NCBI GenBank assembly: GCA_040388605.1
Contig: JAZKBN010000031.1
Location: 62,001-126,000 of the forward strand
Length of the DNA stretch: 64,000 nt
Reading direction: 5' to 3'
Source of the DNA: JAZKBN01 sp040388605
GTDB taxonomy: Bacteria; Bacteroidota; Bacteroidia; Cytophagales; Flexibacteraceae
Shown: positions 1-7,635 of the stretch, in pieces
Numbering within the stretch: the stretch's first letter is position 1
Layout of the letters: every line of letters begins with the position of its first letter
Position numbers and translations under genes: made by a program
Notes under the pieces: generated by a model
What the model saw: only the letters and a program-made list of their open reading frames with translations
Database searches by the model: none
Told to the model about the DNA's origin: nothing

Positions 1-2
1 CA

Positions 3-1454
3 GATATTGCCAATATAACCAAGTGTCGCACCAAGTTCAACTGGGAAGCAGGCGCCTATAAAGTGCCCGCGTCGCGCGCCGACCACCTTGTAATTGAGCG
101 CAGCGGAAAAGCCATTATTGGTATTAACGATAACTGGAACACCTGGCAGGCCGATTGGATTACCACCGATTTTGCTGCCGGAACCCGCCTTAAAGATTAC
201 GGGGGCAGCTCCGGCGCAACCGATATTCGCGTTGTGGCAGCCGACCGCAGGGTGCAAATTTCTACCCCGCCCTGCAACGGTTCTGCCAGGCGTAAAGGGT
301 ACAGCATTTGGGCGCCTGAGGGCACTAATATAGATGCCCCGCTTACAACCCCCTCTGTTACCAACATACAGGAGTGGGAGCTTGCCGATGACCTGGGCGA
401 CAGCAACCCGAAATCACTTATGCAGGGCGGCGCATTGCCTGCCCGCAGCAAGGCAATGCGCACAGCAGGAAAGGTTTTCGCCAAGGCAGGTACGGTTATT
501 ACTTATAAAATGTTCCCAAGCCGCACCACCACACCCATTACAGTTTACCTTGGCAATGCCTGCGCACAACCCCTCGACAGCATAAGCGGAACAGGAACCC
601 TTACCAAAAACTTTACCGTACCTGCCGATGCATGGTACGTTTTACAGGCCCGAAACCGTACTGATACCGCCGCAAGCCAGCGCGTTTGGATAAACGTAAC
701 CTACACTGCCCCGCAAAGCATAAGCAGCCTGACCAGTCAAAGCTTTATTCCCACATCGGTAGATTTGGGAGCAGATCGGAATGTTTGCGAAAGCAGCTTT
801 TTAAATGCCTTTATAGCCAACGGCTATACCTACCAATGGACCGTTAACGGGTTCACCGGCAGCGCCAATTCGGTGCAGCAGGTTACCCAAAGCGGCTATT
901 ACAAAGTGGTTAAAACCAATGTGCTCCTCGGCTGCACCGCAACCGACAGCGTACTCATAACCATGGTGCCCAAACCAGTTGCCCCCGTTGTTCGCGCCTC
1001 CGCCGACAGCCTGGTAATTACGAACCCTGAAAGCGGTGTAACTTACCAATGGCTGAAAGCAGGCAACCCCATTGCAGGCGCAACTGATTCTTATGTGGTG
1101 GTGGGCCAAAATTCCACTTACAGCGTAAGAGCCACCAATGCAGCAGGCTGCACCACACTGGTGTATGTAATTTATACAGCAACCGGGCCCATGCTGAACC
1201 GCGAAACGGTTTTAGTAAGCCCCAATCCCTCGGCAGGCAATTTTAACCTGGACCTTGAGGGCATAAACGCCGCCGAAGCAAGAATTCAAATTTACACCCT
1301 CGACGGTCGCATGCTGCGCGACACCTACCATACCACCAATGCCGGCAACCTGACCGAGAACCTGGACCTCGGCAATGCACCCACAGGCCTCTACCTGCTG
1401 CGTGTGAGCGCCGGTGGTAAGAGCACAACGGTTAAGCTGGGGATAAATAAGTAA
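3..1454 (+). CDS. Secreted alpha-amylase-like protein, C-terminal part, with T9SS sorting domain (5' truncated)
   Basis: The frame is open from the window edge, so the start lies upstream; a GTG at 63 is only an internal codon. The first ~110 residues read like the C-terminal beta domain that follows the GH13 barrel in alpha-amylases: an ER-S-GKAIIGINDNW stretch, then a W-TTDFAAGT-LKDYGG stretch and a GYSIWAP ending. Then come a beta-rich linker, an Ig-like segment (about residues 255-390 of the visible part) and a ~75-residue T9SS type A sorting domain starting at VSPNPSAG and ending in TTVKLGINK. The likely role is a starch- or glycogen-degrading enzyme exported by T9SS to the cell surface. 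The catalytic barrel is outside the window, so the enzyme call is inferred from the C-terminal domain only. A terminator follows. Confidence 0.65.
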   Translation, partial: DIANITKCRTKFNWEAGAYKVPASRADHLVIERSGKAIIGINDNWNTWQADWITTDFAAGTRLKDYGGSSGATDIRVVAADRRVQISTPPCNGSARRKGYSIWAPEGTNIDAPLTTPSVTNIQEWELADDLGDSNPKSLMQGGALPARSKAMRTAGKVFAKAGTVITYKMFPSRTTTPITVYLGNACAQPLDSISGTGTLTKNFTVPADAWYVLQARNRTDTAASQRVWINVTYTAPQSISSLTSQSFIPTSVDLGADRNVCESSFLNAFIANGYTYQWTVNGFTGSANSVQQVTQSGYYKVVKTNVLLGCTATDSVLITMVPKPVAPVVRASADSLVITNPESGVTYQWLKAGNPIAGATDSYVVVGQNSTYSVRATNAAGCTTLVYVIYTATGPMLNRETVLVSPNPSAGNFNLDLEGINAAEARIQIYTLDGRMLRDTYHTTNAGNLTENLDLGNAPTGLYLLRVSAGGKSTTVKLGINK

Positions 1455-1481
1455 TAATACCGGGTTTATAGCCTGTCAATT

Positions 1482-1514
1482 AAAAACCGTTCCTGTGAGG
1501 GAGCGGTTTTTTTT
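1482..1514 (+). terminator. Intrinsic terminator after the amylase-like gene
   Basis: A ten-base stem (AAACCGTTCC against GGAGCGGTTT, one G-T pair) with a short loop is followed by eight Ts. It sits 28 bases after the stop codon and also separates this gene from the convergent zeta-toxin-like gene. Confidence 0.8.
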
Positions 1515-1529
1515 ACGATTTCAGATTTA

Positions 1530-2171
1530 CTATTGCCTGCCGGCAGCAATAAAAGCGGTTATTGAGGGCAGGTACTTTGTGAACCATACCGGAAGATTTT
1601 CTTTTGTTTCCGGGTATAGTAGCTTGCCTTGCTCAATTTGGGCCAATACAATAGGTGCAGTGCCGGATGTATCGAAAATGGTCAGGGAATCAATCAGGGG
1701 CCAATAAACTTCAAGCTTTTCAAGGTTGCCTGTGAAATTGGCTTCAATGGTTGCGCGGTCAACAAAATGGCCGCCATATTTGGTTCTGTCAAGTACCCTT
1801 GCCTCAGATAAATCAGGGTCATGGAGGCCGAGAAAAAGCATACTTATATTATAACCGACATCTTTAAATCTCTTTGGAATGTCCCAGGTTGCATGGTTAA
1901 TAAAATGGCCTTCGTATACAAAAATTTGTTTATTCAAAAGTGCATCTTCTACCAATTCCTCAAAATGTGCCTTTACAAATTCGGCCGCTCTTTTATGTGC
2001 TTCTTTTGGCGCCCTGCTGTTTTGCGCGAAGAACTCGTTTCGCTTTTTCAGGTACAATAAATCCCCATCGAAAACCTGATGGTTTGAAAGGATATGCGCA
2101 GGCAGAAACTGAGGCCCAACAGATGATTTACCGGCACCGTTTGAACCTGTTATAATATACAAGTCAGGCAT
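1530..2171 (-). CDS. Zeta-toxin-like P-loop kinase
   Basis: This 213-residue protein has a Walker A motif at residues 9-16 (GSNGAGKS), an FDGD motif at 34-37, a YEGHF motif near 86 and an R-x3-GGH motif (R129, GGH 133-135). That is the layout of the zeta toxin/AAA kinase family, whose studied members phosphorylate UDP-GlcNAc and block peptidoglycan synthesis. In Bacteroidota, similar stand-alone proteins are common and their substrate is mostly unproven. A small gene ends three bases upstream of its start, so the two are almost certainly co-transcribed as a possible toxin-antitoxin pair. The protein is shorter than classical zeta (about 280 residues). The kinase fold is secure; toxicity is inference. 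Confidence 0.75.
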   Translation of the reverse strand: MPDLYIITGSNGAGKSSVGPQFLPAHILSNHQVFDGDLLYLKKRNEFFAQNSRAPKEAHKRAAEFVKAHFEELVEDALLNKQIFVYEGHFINHATWDIPKRFKDVGYNISMLFLGLHDPDLSEARVLDRTKYGGHFVDRATIEANFTGNLEKLEVYWPLIDSLTIFDTSGTAPIVLAQIEQGKLLYPETKENLPVWFTKYLPSITAFIAAGRQ

Positions 2172-2174
2172 GGC

Positions 2175-2426
2175 TTAACCGAGACTGAATTTGCTGCGTA
2201 TAAAGCCGGCCTCATCTGCACTTAGTGTTCGCAACTCTGTAAAAGACCTGGATTCAGGTGATGTAATTACCAACTTTATTGTGCCATCAGGGTACTCTCG
2301 GTAGCTTTCCCTACCAGGCAACTCATTTGAATTAATCATGAAAGAGTGCCCGGAGGTAAGTTTTTCTTTCCTTAACTTTTCAACCGCATGCTTTCCAATA
2401 CGTTCTAATTCCGCTGCGTTGTTCAT
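2175..2426 (-). CDS. Small conserved protein, putative partner of the zeta-like kinase
   Basis: The preferred reading starts at ATG 2424-2426 and gives 83 residues beginning MNNAAELERIGKHAVEKL; an upstream in-frame ATG at 2468 would add 14 residues. The N-terminal third is a charged helix, and the rest holds an FMINSNELPG turn and a short beta region (YPDGTIKLVI). It ends three bases before the zeta-like kinase. It has no sequence resemblance that I can see to the epsilon antitoxin, but its size, position and order (small gene first) fit an antitoxin or regulator. I assign no biochemical function. Confidence 0.6.
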   Translation of the reverse strand: MNNAAELERIGKHAVEKLRKEKLTSGHSFMINSNELPGRESYREYPDGTIKLVITSPESRSFTELRTLSADEAGFIRSKFSLG

Positions 2427-2513
2427 AGCCTTGAATTTCTTATCCAAATATAGCCTTTTCCAAGGCATAAATCAAGCCGCTAATTTTATCTCTGCTCAAA
2501 TAAACCGGCACAA

Positions 2514-3080
2514 TTACCCTGCCGATTCCGGCTTAACCTCCACGTAATAATCTTCCTCAAGAACAGCGTAGATATAGCTGTTATACCAGCCACCCCTGAT
2601 GAACAGGTTTTTACGTTTCAGACCCTCGCGCTGCATACCCGCCTTCTCAAGCACCCGCCCTGAAGCCGCATTCTCTGCCACGCAACCGGCCTCTATACGG
2701 TGCAGGCATAGTTCCGCAAACCCGAATTTTATAACTGCCTGAAGGGCCTCCGTGGCAAAGCCCTTGTTCCAATAATCAGGATGAAGCTTGTACCATACCT
2801 CGGCCATTTTTTGTATTGGCTTGCTGCCGAATACCAAGGCAATTTGGCCAACGAATTGTCCGTCGACACTGTGCTCAAGAACAAAGTTATAAGCCGTTCG
2901 CGGACTTTGCACTGCCTGTTCAAGCCAAGTGCAGAGCAGCAGCTCGGTTGTATCTATGCTTACAGGAATGCCGAGGGTATTATAAAAATCTACCTCGGGC
3001 AGGGAGTTCATGGCATGTATGTTGGCCAAATCATCCGCTGTCAGCTCGCGTAGGTTAAGCCTATGGGTTTGCAGCATCAT
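2514..3080 (-). CDS. GNAT family N-acetyltransferase (RimJ/RimL type)
   Basis: The 188-residue protein opens with the LQTHRLNLRELTADDLANI pattern typical of RimJ/RimL-like GNAT enzymes and carries the acetyl-CoA-binding loop in the segment WNKGFATEALQAVI, followed by the usual NAASGRVLEKAGMQREG motif. Members transfer an acetyl group from acetyl-CoA to the N-terminus of ribosomal proteins or to small molecules; the substrate cannot be told from sequence. Two ATGs lie side by side at the start. It reads in the same direction as the small zeta partner 46 bases downstream, but a functional link is not evident. Confidence 0.88.
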   Translation of the reverse strand: MMLQTHRLNLRELTADDLANIHAMNSLPEVDFYNTLGIPVSIDTTELLLCTWLEQAVQSPRTAYNFVLEHSVDGQFVGQIALVFGSKPIQKMAEVWYKLHPDYWNKGFATEALQAVIKFGFAELCLHRIEAGCVAENAASGRVLEKAGMQREGLKRKNLFIRGGWYNSYIYAVLEEDYYVEVKPESAG

Positions 3081-3152
3081 GGCTTTGCTTTTTAAGCAGT
3101 TAAAAAGCTCAAAGAAGTATGAGCAGGCAAATTGTATAAGGCAAGCAGGGGC

Positions 3153-5057
3153 TTAATGTTGCCCCTCTTTGGCATCTTTAGCCTGCTGCCAGCCCAATAC
3201 CAACTTGCTGACATAGGGCTGCCCGGCAGTCATTACAAAGTCAGCAGCCTCCCAATCAAGCAGCAGGGGAACAGGACCGAAAACACTGCGGCCTGCGAGG
3301 CTGTTGCCCGTGCTCCTTATGCGCAGCTCCTCATGAAATTCAGATTCGAAACGAACGGCGAGCAGGTTGCCTTCATCGTCCATAAGCCCGCCGCGATCAG
3401 GGTTTGCTAAGGGGAAAGAGGTAGGCAGACAATACCTGAACCTGTCTATAATGGCGCTTTCGGGCACAAGCATACTTATTTCCTGCTCAAGCACATTTTT
3501 ATCGGCCTTCCAAAGGGTAATGCAGCGTATGCCCGGCGTGGTAAGCGCACCTGAAGGTGTAGCCCATTCTTCTGTAACCATGCGCAGTGTGCTGCCGTCG
3601 GGGCTAAGGCTTAGGGTATCTGCGCCTTCGGCTGTTGTAATCACTGTTCCTGAAGGCAGGGTTAAATGGGGCACAAGGCAGGGCAATTGGCTGTTTGCAG
3701 GCACCTGTATACCGGGAAAACCGTAAGGCATGGGCAGGTTATCGGCGTTGGCACCGCGAAACGGGCTGCCGGTAACAGGCATTGCAAATGAAATCCTATT
3801 GTTGCGATACACCCAAAGCCCCATTTTGCGCCCTGTACCATTCCTGAACCATTGCAAACGCGACACTTCGGGCAGGCTAAGGGCCTGGCTTATGGGCTGT
3901 AATTTCTTTTCATCGGCCTTGCTGAGCTTGGGCAATAAGCCCAGGCAGCGATCTGCTTTTTGCAATGTGCCGAACATATCTGCCACCGGGTCGGGCTTTT
4001 GGCCGGGAACATCATCTGCTGCCCTGCCGAACTCTGCCGAGCGGGCACGGTGGGTGGCCGGGTTGTACTGCGTTGAAAGCCAGTAATTATAGGTTTTTAT
4101 AAACAGCTGCAAGAGCTCGGGTTTCGATGCCGGGCTAATATCCGGGTAAAGCAGGCAGGCGTAAATGCGCTCAAAATTATCGTCTATGGTAAACTGCCTG
4201 CCGCGTCCGTATGTGTTGGGGCAACCGGTTAAGGGGTTCAGCATATCGTACCAAAGTTGCAGGGCGCTTTTTACATAAGGTTTAACCGCATTTACATCAT
4301 CCGGATTTGGCCTGCGCATAACGGCAGCGCCCAGCATAAGGCTAAAGTTAATGCTTCCCCTGTCGTACACACCCCTGCGCTGCGCGCTTGCATCGGGAAA
4401 ACCGTTTTCACGCCTGAGCAGGGCAAGGCAGGCGGCCCTAAGGCTGTCGGGCAATTGCAGGTTTATGGCAGGTGGCATACCTAATACAACACCCTTTTTG
4501 GTTAAGGGCGTATTCAAATCGGCAAAGGTTGCGGAATCAGTAAAAGCTTGCAGGGTACGGAATAAGGCAGGCTCCAGGGGATCCGGCCGATGTTTGAGTG
4601 CCAACGGATAGCTGCTTTGCATGCGCAGGTTTTCATAAAGCCTGCGACTGTAAGCCATATCATACAGGCTGTCGGCATCACCGGCTTTGGTTGCCTGAAC
4701 CGAGGCCGCTATATCTGTGTGGTGCCTGTAAAGTATATCGGCAATAAGGGCTTTGGCTTTGGGGCTGAGGGCTGGGCTGCCATCGGCAGCATCGCGTTTG
4801 CCTGCAATTGCCGTATTGCCCGCACCAAGGTGGTACCTAATTTCCCGTACAGTAAAACGGAGCAGGGAATCTGCAATTGCTGCATTTGAAAAGGAGCTTA
4901 TTTCAACTGCCCTGGCAGATTTAGCCTGCTGCGCTTTTACCGGGCGGGGCATTAAAAAACAACACAGAACAAGTACAAATGCCATCAGAGAAACGGCATT
5001 TAATTTCCGCCCGGAAGTAATTTGAAAGAACATTGGCATTTTGCCGGGAAGCTGCAT
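3153..5057 (-). CDS. Large secreted protein of unknown function
   Basis: This 634-residue protein has a signal peptide (hydrophobic residues about 18-35, likely cleavage after PVKA). An alpha-helical region to about residue 370 contains the patterns DRGSINFSLMLGAA and YGRGRQFTIDDNFERI. A beta-rich C-terminal half follows (RNNRISFAMPVTGSPFRG, LPMPYGFPGIQ). Helical barrel followed by beta-sandwich is the layout of several polysaccharide lyase families, and the aromatic and charged motifs could suit a glycan substrate, but I do not recognise a specific family and claim no activity. There is no T9SS tail, so it is probably periplasmic. It is a single-gene unit followed by the GNAT gene on the same strand. 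Confidence 0.7.
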   Translation of the reverse strand: MQLPGKMPMFFQITSGRKLNAVSLMAFVLVLCCFLMPRPVKAQQAKSARAVEISSFSNAAIADSLLRFTVREIRYHLGAGNTAIAGKRDAADGSPALSPKAKALIADILYRHHTDIAASVQATKAGDADSLYDMAYSRRLYENLRMQSSYPLALKHRPDPLEPALFRTLQAFTDSATFADLNTPLTKKGVVLGMPPAINLQLPDSLRAACLALLRRENGFPDASAQRRGVYDRGSINFSLMLGAAVMRRPNPDDVNAVKPYVKSALQLWYDMLNPLTGCPNTYGRGRQFTIDDNFERIYACLLYPDISPASKPELLQLFIKTYNYWLSTQYNPATHRARSAEFGRAADDVPGQKPDPVADMFGTLQKADRCLGLLPKLSKADEKKLQPISQALSLPEVSRLQWFRNGTGRKMGLWVYRNNRISFAMPVTGSPFRGANADNLPMPYGFPGIQVPANSQLPCLVPHLTLPSGTVITTAEGADTLSLSPDGSTLRMVTEEWATPSGALTTPGIRCITLWKADKNVLEQEISMLVPESAIIDRFRYCLPTSFPLANPDRGGLMDDEGNLLAVRFESEFHEELRIRSTGNSLAGRSVFGPVPLLLDWEAADFVMTAGQPYVSKLVLGWQQAKDAKEGQH

Positions 5058-5117
5058 AAGCGGGATTAAAATACAGGTAGCTAAGCTATGCTGAGTACAG
5101 ATTTAGGATTAAAGCAA

Positions 5118-6218
5118 TTATGCCTGCTTCATTAATTCGGTATAGGTTTTTACTTTGTTCTTAAAGTAAGCCCAAACAACCGAGCCGGGAAATATATGCT
5201 TTCCCGAATACACTGCCCCGTTCATTGCATCATCGTGGCGCAGGTGTGTATAATGCTGCAGTTTCATGTAGAAACTGTAATGCGCACTTAAAATTGCCCA
5301 TAAATCTTTAAAATTGCCTTGCATGGCAAAGCGCAGCCCGGCAATACCATCAAGGCTCAGGCGTATAAACATGCGGGCGAACAGGCCCTTTGCAGGACTG
5401 TTCCGGTAAAGCATATACAGGCCGTTGCGAAAATTGAGATAGGTCTTTTTGGGATTGCTCTTATGTAAAGTTCCGCCGCCGAGGTGGAACACATGGCTGT
5501 TTCCGCAGGCCCAAACGCTGTAGCCCCGGTTGCGCATGCGCCAACAAAGGTCTATTTCCTCCATGTGCGCAAAAAAGTAATCATCGAAACCGCCGAGAAT
5601 GCGGTAGGTGGTCAGCCGAACAGCCAGGCAGGCGCCGCTGGCCCATGCCACCTCGGTTGTATCGTTATACTGCCCGCTGTCTGTTTCAAGGGTATCGAAA
5701 ATGCGGCCCCGGCAAAAGGGGAAACCGTAATAATCTATCATGCCCCCGGCGGCGCCGGCGTACTCAAAATAAGCAGGCTCGTTCAGGCTCCTAATTTTGG
5801 GCTGAACGGCGGCGGCTTTGGGGTTGCGGGCAAAAACTTCGAGCAGGGGCAGTAGCCAGTTATCGGTTACCTGCACATCTGAATTAAGCAGTACGGCAAT
5901 ATCTTCATCAAGGTTGGCAAGGGCGCGGTTATAGCCCCCGGCATAACCGTAGTTATGCGGCAGGGCAATAATATCTACCGTTGGGAAATGCTCTTTTACG
6001 AAAGGTATGCTGTCGTCGGTTCCTGCATTGTCGGCCAGAATGATGCGGGCATTGGGGGTATGCTCTATTACGGATGGCAAAAAACGGCGCAGGTGCTCCT
6101 TGCCGTTCCAGTTTAAAATAACAACGGCAACAGTGAGGGGGCCTTCGCAGTCGCAGCCAAGGTCTTTTAGCTCAAAAGGAACATGGCCCGGGCTGTTGGC
6201 TGTTCGGTACTCTGTCAC
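5118..6218 (-). CDS. Family 2 glycosyltransferase
   Basis: The 366-residue protein has a GT-A fold. The start region VAVVILNWNGKEHL is followed by LADNAGTDDS, the metal-binding-type LLNSDVQV, a W-SGACLAVR motif and HMEEIDLCWRMRNRGY, which holds the ED-type catalytic base. Residues after about 265 form a hydrophobic, helical C-terminal region. It resembles rhamnosyl/galactosyl-type transferases that build surface polysaccharides on the cytoplasmic face. The start is GTG, overlapping the TGA of ybaB by GTGA, so the two are translationally coupled. The pairing with a nucleoid protein is probably only positional. Confidence 0.9.
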   Translation of the reverse strand: MTEYRTANSPGHVPFELKDLGCDCEGPLTVAVVILNWNGKEHLRRFLPSVIEHTPNARIILADNAGTDDSIPFVKEHFPTVDIIALPHNYGYAGGYNRALANLDEDIAVLLNSDVQVTDNWLLPLLEVFARNPKAAAVQPKIRSLNEPAYFEYAGAAGGMIDYYGFPFCRGRIFDTLETDSGQYNDTTEVAWASGACLAVRLTTYRILGGFDDYFFAHMEEIDLCWRMRNRGYSVWACGNSHVFHLGGGTLHKSNPKKTYLNFRNGLYMLYRNSPAKGLFARMFIRLSLDGIAGLRFAMQGNFKDLWAILSAHYSFYMKLQHYTHLRHDDAMNGAVYSGKHIFPGSVVWAYFKNKVKTYTELMKQA

Positions 6219-6544
6219 AGGCCCAATGCGCTTAGGTCCATACCGGGAATGTTGGGCAGCAGGCCCTCTGTGCTTTTCTTCATTTCAGCAGCCGAGGTTT
6301 CCTCAATTTCCTCAAGGGCCTTGTTAACGGCGGCTACAATGAGGTCTTCAAGCATTTCCTTATCGGCGAGCATTGCGGGGTTTATTACCAGCTTTTGCAG
6401 GCGTCGCTTGCCGGTAACGGTGGCGGTAATCATGCCTCCGCCGGCATCGGCGGTATTGGTAAGCCTGCCGACACGCTCGGTAGCTTCCTTCATTTTTGCC
6501 TGGGCTTCTTTCATTTTGCCCATTACTTTCATCATGTCGAACAT
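6215..6544 (-). CDS. ybaB: YbaB/EbfC family nucleoid-associated protein
   Basis: The 109-residue length is typical. The N-terminal helix (MFDMMKVMGKMKEAQAKMKEA) and the segment MITATVTGKRRLQKLVINPAML match the family, which forms small DNA-binding dimers. The C-terminal tail is longer than in E. coli. It is first in a two-gene unit with the glycosyltransferase. A TAAATTTG box lies on the minus strand at 6603-6610, about 60 bases upstream, without a clear partner element. Confidence 0.92.
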   Translation of the reverse strand: MFDMMKVMGKMKEAQAKMKEATERVGRLTNTADAGGGMITATVTGKRRLQKLVINPAMLADKEMLEDLIVAAVNKALEEIEETSAAEMKKSTEGLLPNIPGMDLSALGL

Positions 6545-6694
6545 AGCGGCGGGGTGGTTTTATTGGTTGCAGCCGGCATCATTCAGCCGACTTAAGGGAG
6601 GGCAAATTTAAGGCCGGAAAGCGAGGGAAAAAAGGGCCTGCGGAAAATGGCTGCAATGGGCAGGCCGGGGTGGAAAATAAAATTCAGGGTACGC

Positions 6695-6723
6695 TTGTTG
6701 TGTTGAATTAATATATAACTTTA
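6695..6723 (+). promoter_or_regulatory. Candidate promoter of the small-protein/retropepsin pair
   Basis: TTG at 6695-6697, an 18-base spacer and TAACTTTA at 6716-6723 resemble the Bacteroidota -33/-7 pattern (TTG, TAnnTTTG) with one mismatch. The start codon at 6739 is 15 bases downstream. Confidence 0.4.
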
Positions 6724-6738
6724 GTAAAATTAAAATCG

Positions 6739-6993
6739 ATGGATGTTCTTTTGAAACAGTACCTGTGGTACCTTGAAAACCAGGATGAACTGGCAAAGCA
6801 GTATTACGATAAAGTAATTGTAATACATGATTTTAAGGTGTACGGCGCGTTCGACACCAGTATTGAAGCCCTTATGTTCGGTAAAGAGCATTTTGAGCCT
6901 GAAAGCTTTATAATACAGGTATGCCTGCCAAGCTCAGAAACAGGACCCGACAATATAGTACCTCAAAAAATACTCTTTTGGCAAGGGCAATGA
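6739..6993 (+). CDS. DUF5678-like small protein, first gene of a retropepsin module
   Basis: The 84-residue protein carries a compact domain with the pattern YLENQDELAKQYYDKVIVI, then a variable strand and a FEPESFIIQVC ending. The same domain recurs at 18521 and 18836 in this window (there YxDNQDELVKxYNG and FEPGTFVIQLC). It matches what I recall as DUF5678-type proteins, which in Bacteroidota and cyanobacteria often precede a retroviral-type aspartic protease. Its TGA overlaps the ATG of the next gene (ATGA), so the two are coupled. Function is unknown; an inhibitor, substrate or adaptor of the protease is conceivable. Confidence 0.7.
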   Translation: MDVLLKQYLWYLENQDELAKQYYDKVIVIHDFKVYGAFDTSIEALMFGKEHFEPESFIIQVCLPSSETGPDNIVPQKILFWQGQ

Positions 6994-7211
6994 TTAACGG
7001 AGAGTTTGCATTTACCCACAGGTTTAATTTCGATAGTAAAAAGCGTCCGCTCATTGAAACCCCTGTTTATATTTTCCCTGCATTTATTTCCTTAAATCTT
7101 CAAATGCAAAATTGGCCGCATGGTGAAGAAGTTATAGCTGTTTGGGACACAGGAGCCTCGCATACAGCTATAAGCAGCCGGCTTGCAAAATTGCTCAAGC
7201 CTGAAGTCTGA
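6990..7211 (+). pseudogene. Retropepsin-like aspartic protease, 3' truncated
   Basis: The frame runs 73 codons from an ATG overlapping the previous stop. It contains the first half of a retropepsin: a beta strand, then VWDTGASHTAISSRLAKLL with the catalytic D-T-G-A motif, and then a stop. The intact relative at 19110-19583 continues for about 85 more residues, including the second conserved strand (LIGMDII). Only 52 bases separate this stop from the next gene on the opposite strand, so the missing half is not downstream. A homodimeric retropepsin could not fold from this half, so I treat it as a remnant. Confidence 0.7.
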
Positions 7212-7263
7212 ATTATTGCACAACAACTTTTACAATCATTTATTCAGACTTATTATACTCAAA

Positions 7264-7620
7264 CTACCCCTTTTTCGTATCCAGCACAAAACTCGTCAGC
7301 TTCTTTATCTTCCCTTCCCGCATTTCAAACACATCGCAGAAAACAAGGTTGAGCAGGGGGCCGTTTTTAAGTTGGCAGGTAACGGCTCCTTCGGCTATAA
7401 CCACTTCTGCTTCTTCGGTTAAGCGGCTTATAGTTATGGTCGGCAGGCCGGTGAAGGCATCGTTTTCAATCTCCTTATCAAAAGCTTCTTTGCCTTCATG
7501 GTGATATGCGCCGGGCATGTCCCAAACAACGTCATCGGTGAGGCAGCTGAGAATTTTGGCATGATCGCCGGCGTTAAAGCCCTCCATGTAAAGGCTTACG
7601 GTTTGCTTATTTATGCTCAT
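7264..7620 (-). CDS. SnoaL-like / NTF2-fold protein
   Basis: The 118-residue protein starts with a helix (MSINKQTVSLYMEGFNAGDH), then LSCLTDDVVWDMPG and an ending DVFEMREGKIKKLTSFV, the typical order of a SnoaL-like NTF2-fold domain. Such proteins bind or isomerise small hydrophobic molecules, but most have no assigned reaction. It ends opposite the truncated retropepsin and starts 15 bases after the end of wecB on the same strand, so it is likely co-transcribed behind wecB. Confidence 0.85.
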   Translation of the reverse strand: MSINKQTVSLYMEGFNAGDHAKILSCLTDDVVWDMPGAYHHEGKEAFDKEIENDAFTGLPTITISRLTEEAEVVIAEGAVTCQLKNGPLLNLVFCDVFEMREGKIKKLTSFVLDTKKG

Positions 7621-7635
7621 GGTAAGTATGTTGGT

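Noticed and set aside
63..65. GTG as start of the first gene
   Set aside because: The frame is open to the window edge with coding-like sequence before it, so the gene is truncated by the window.
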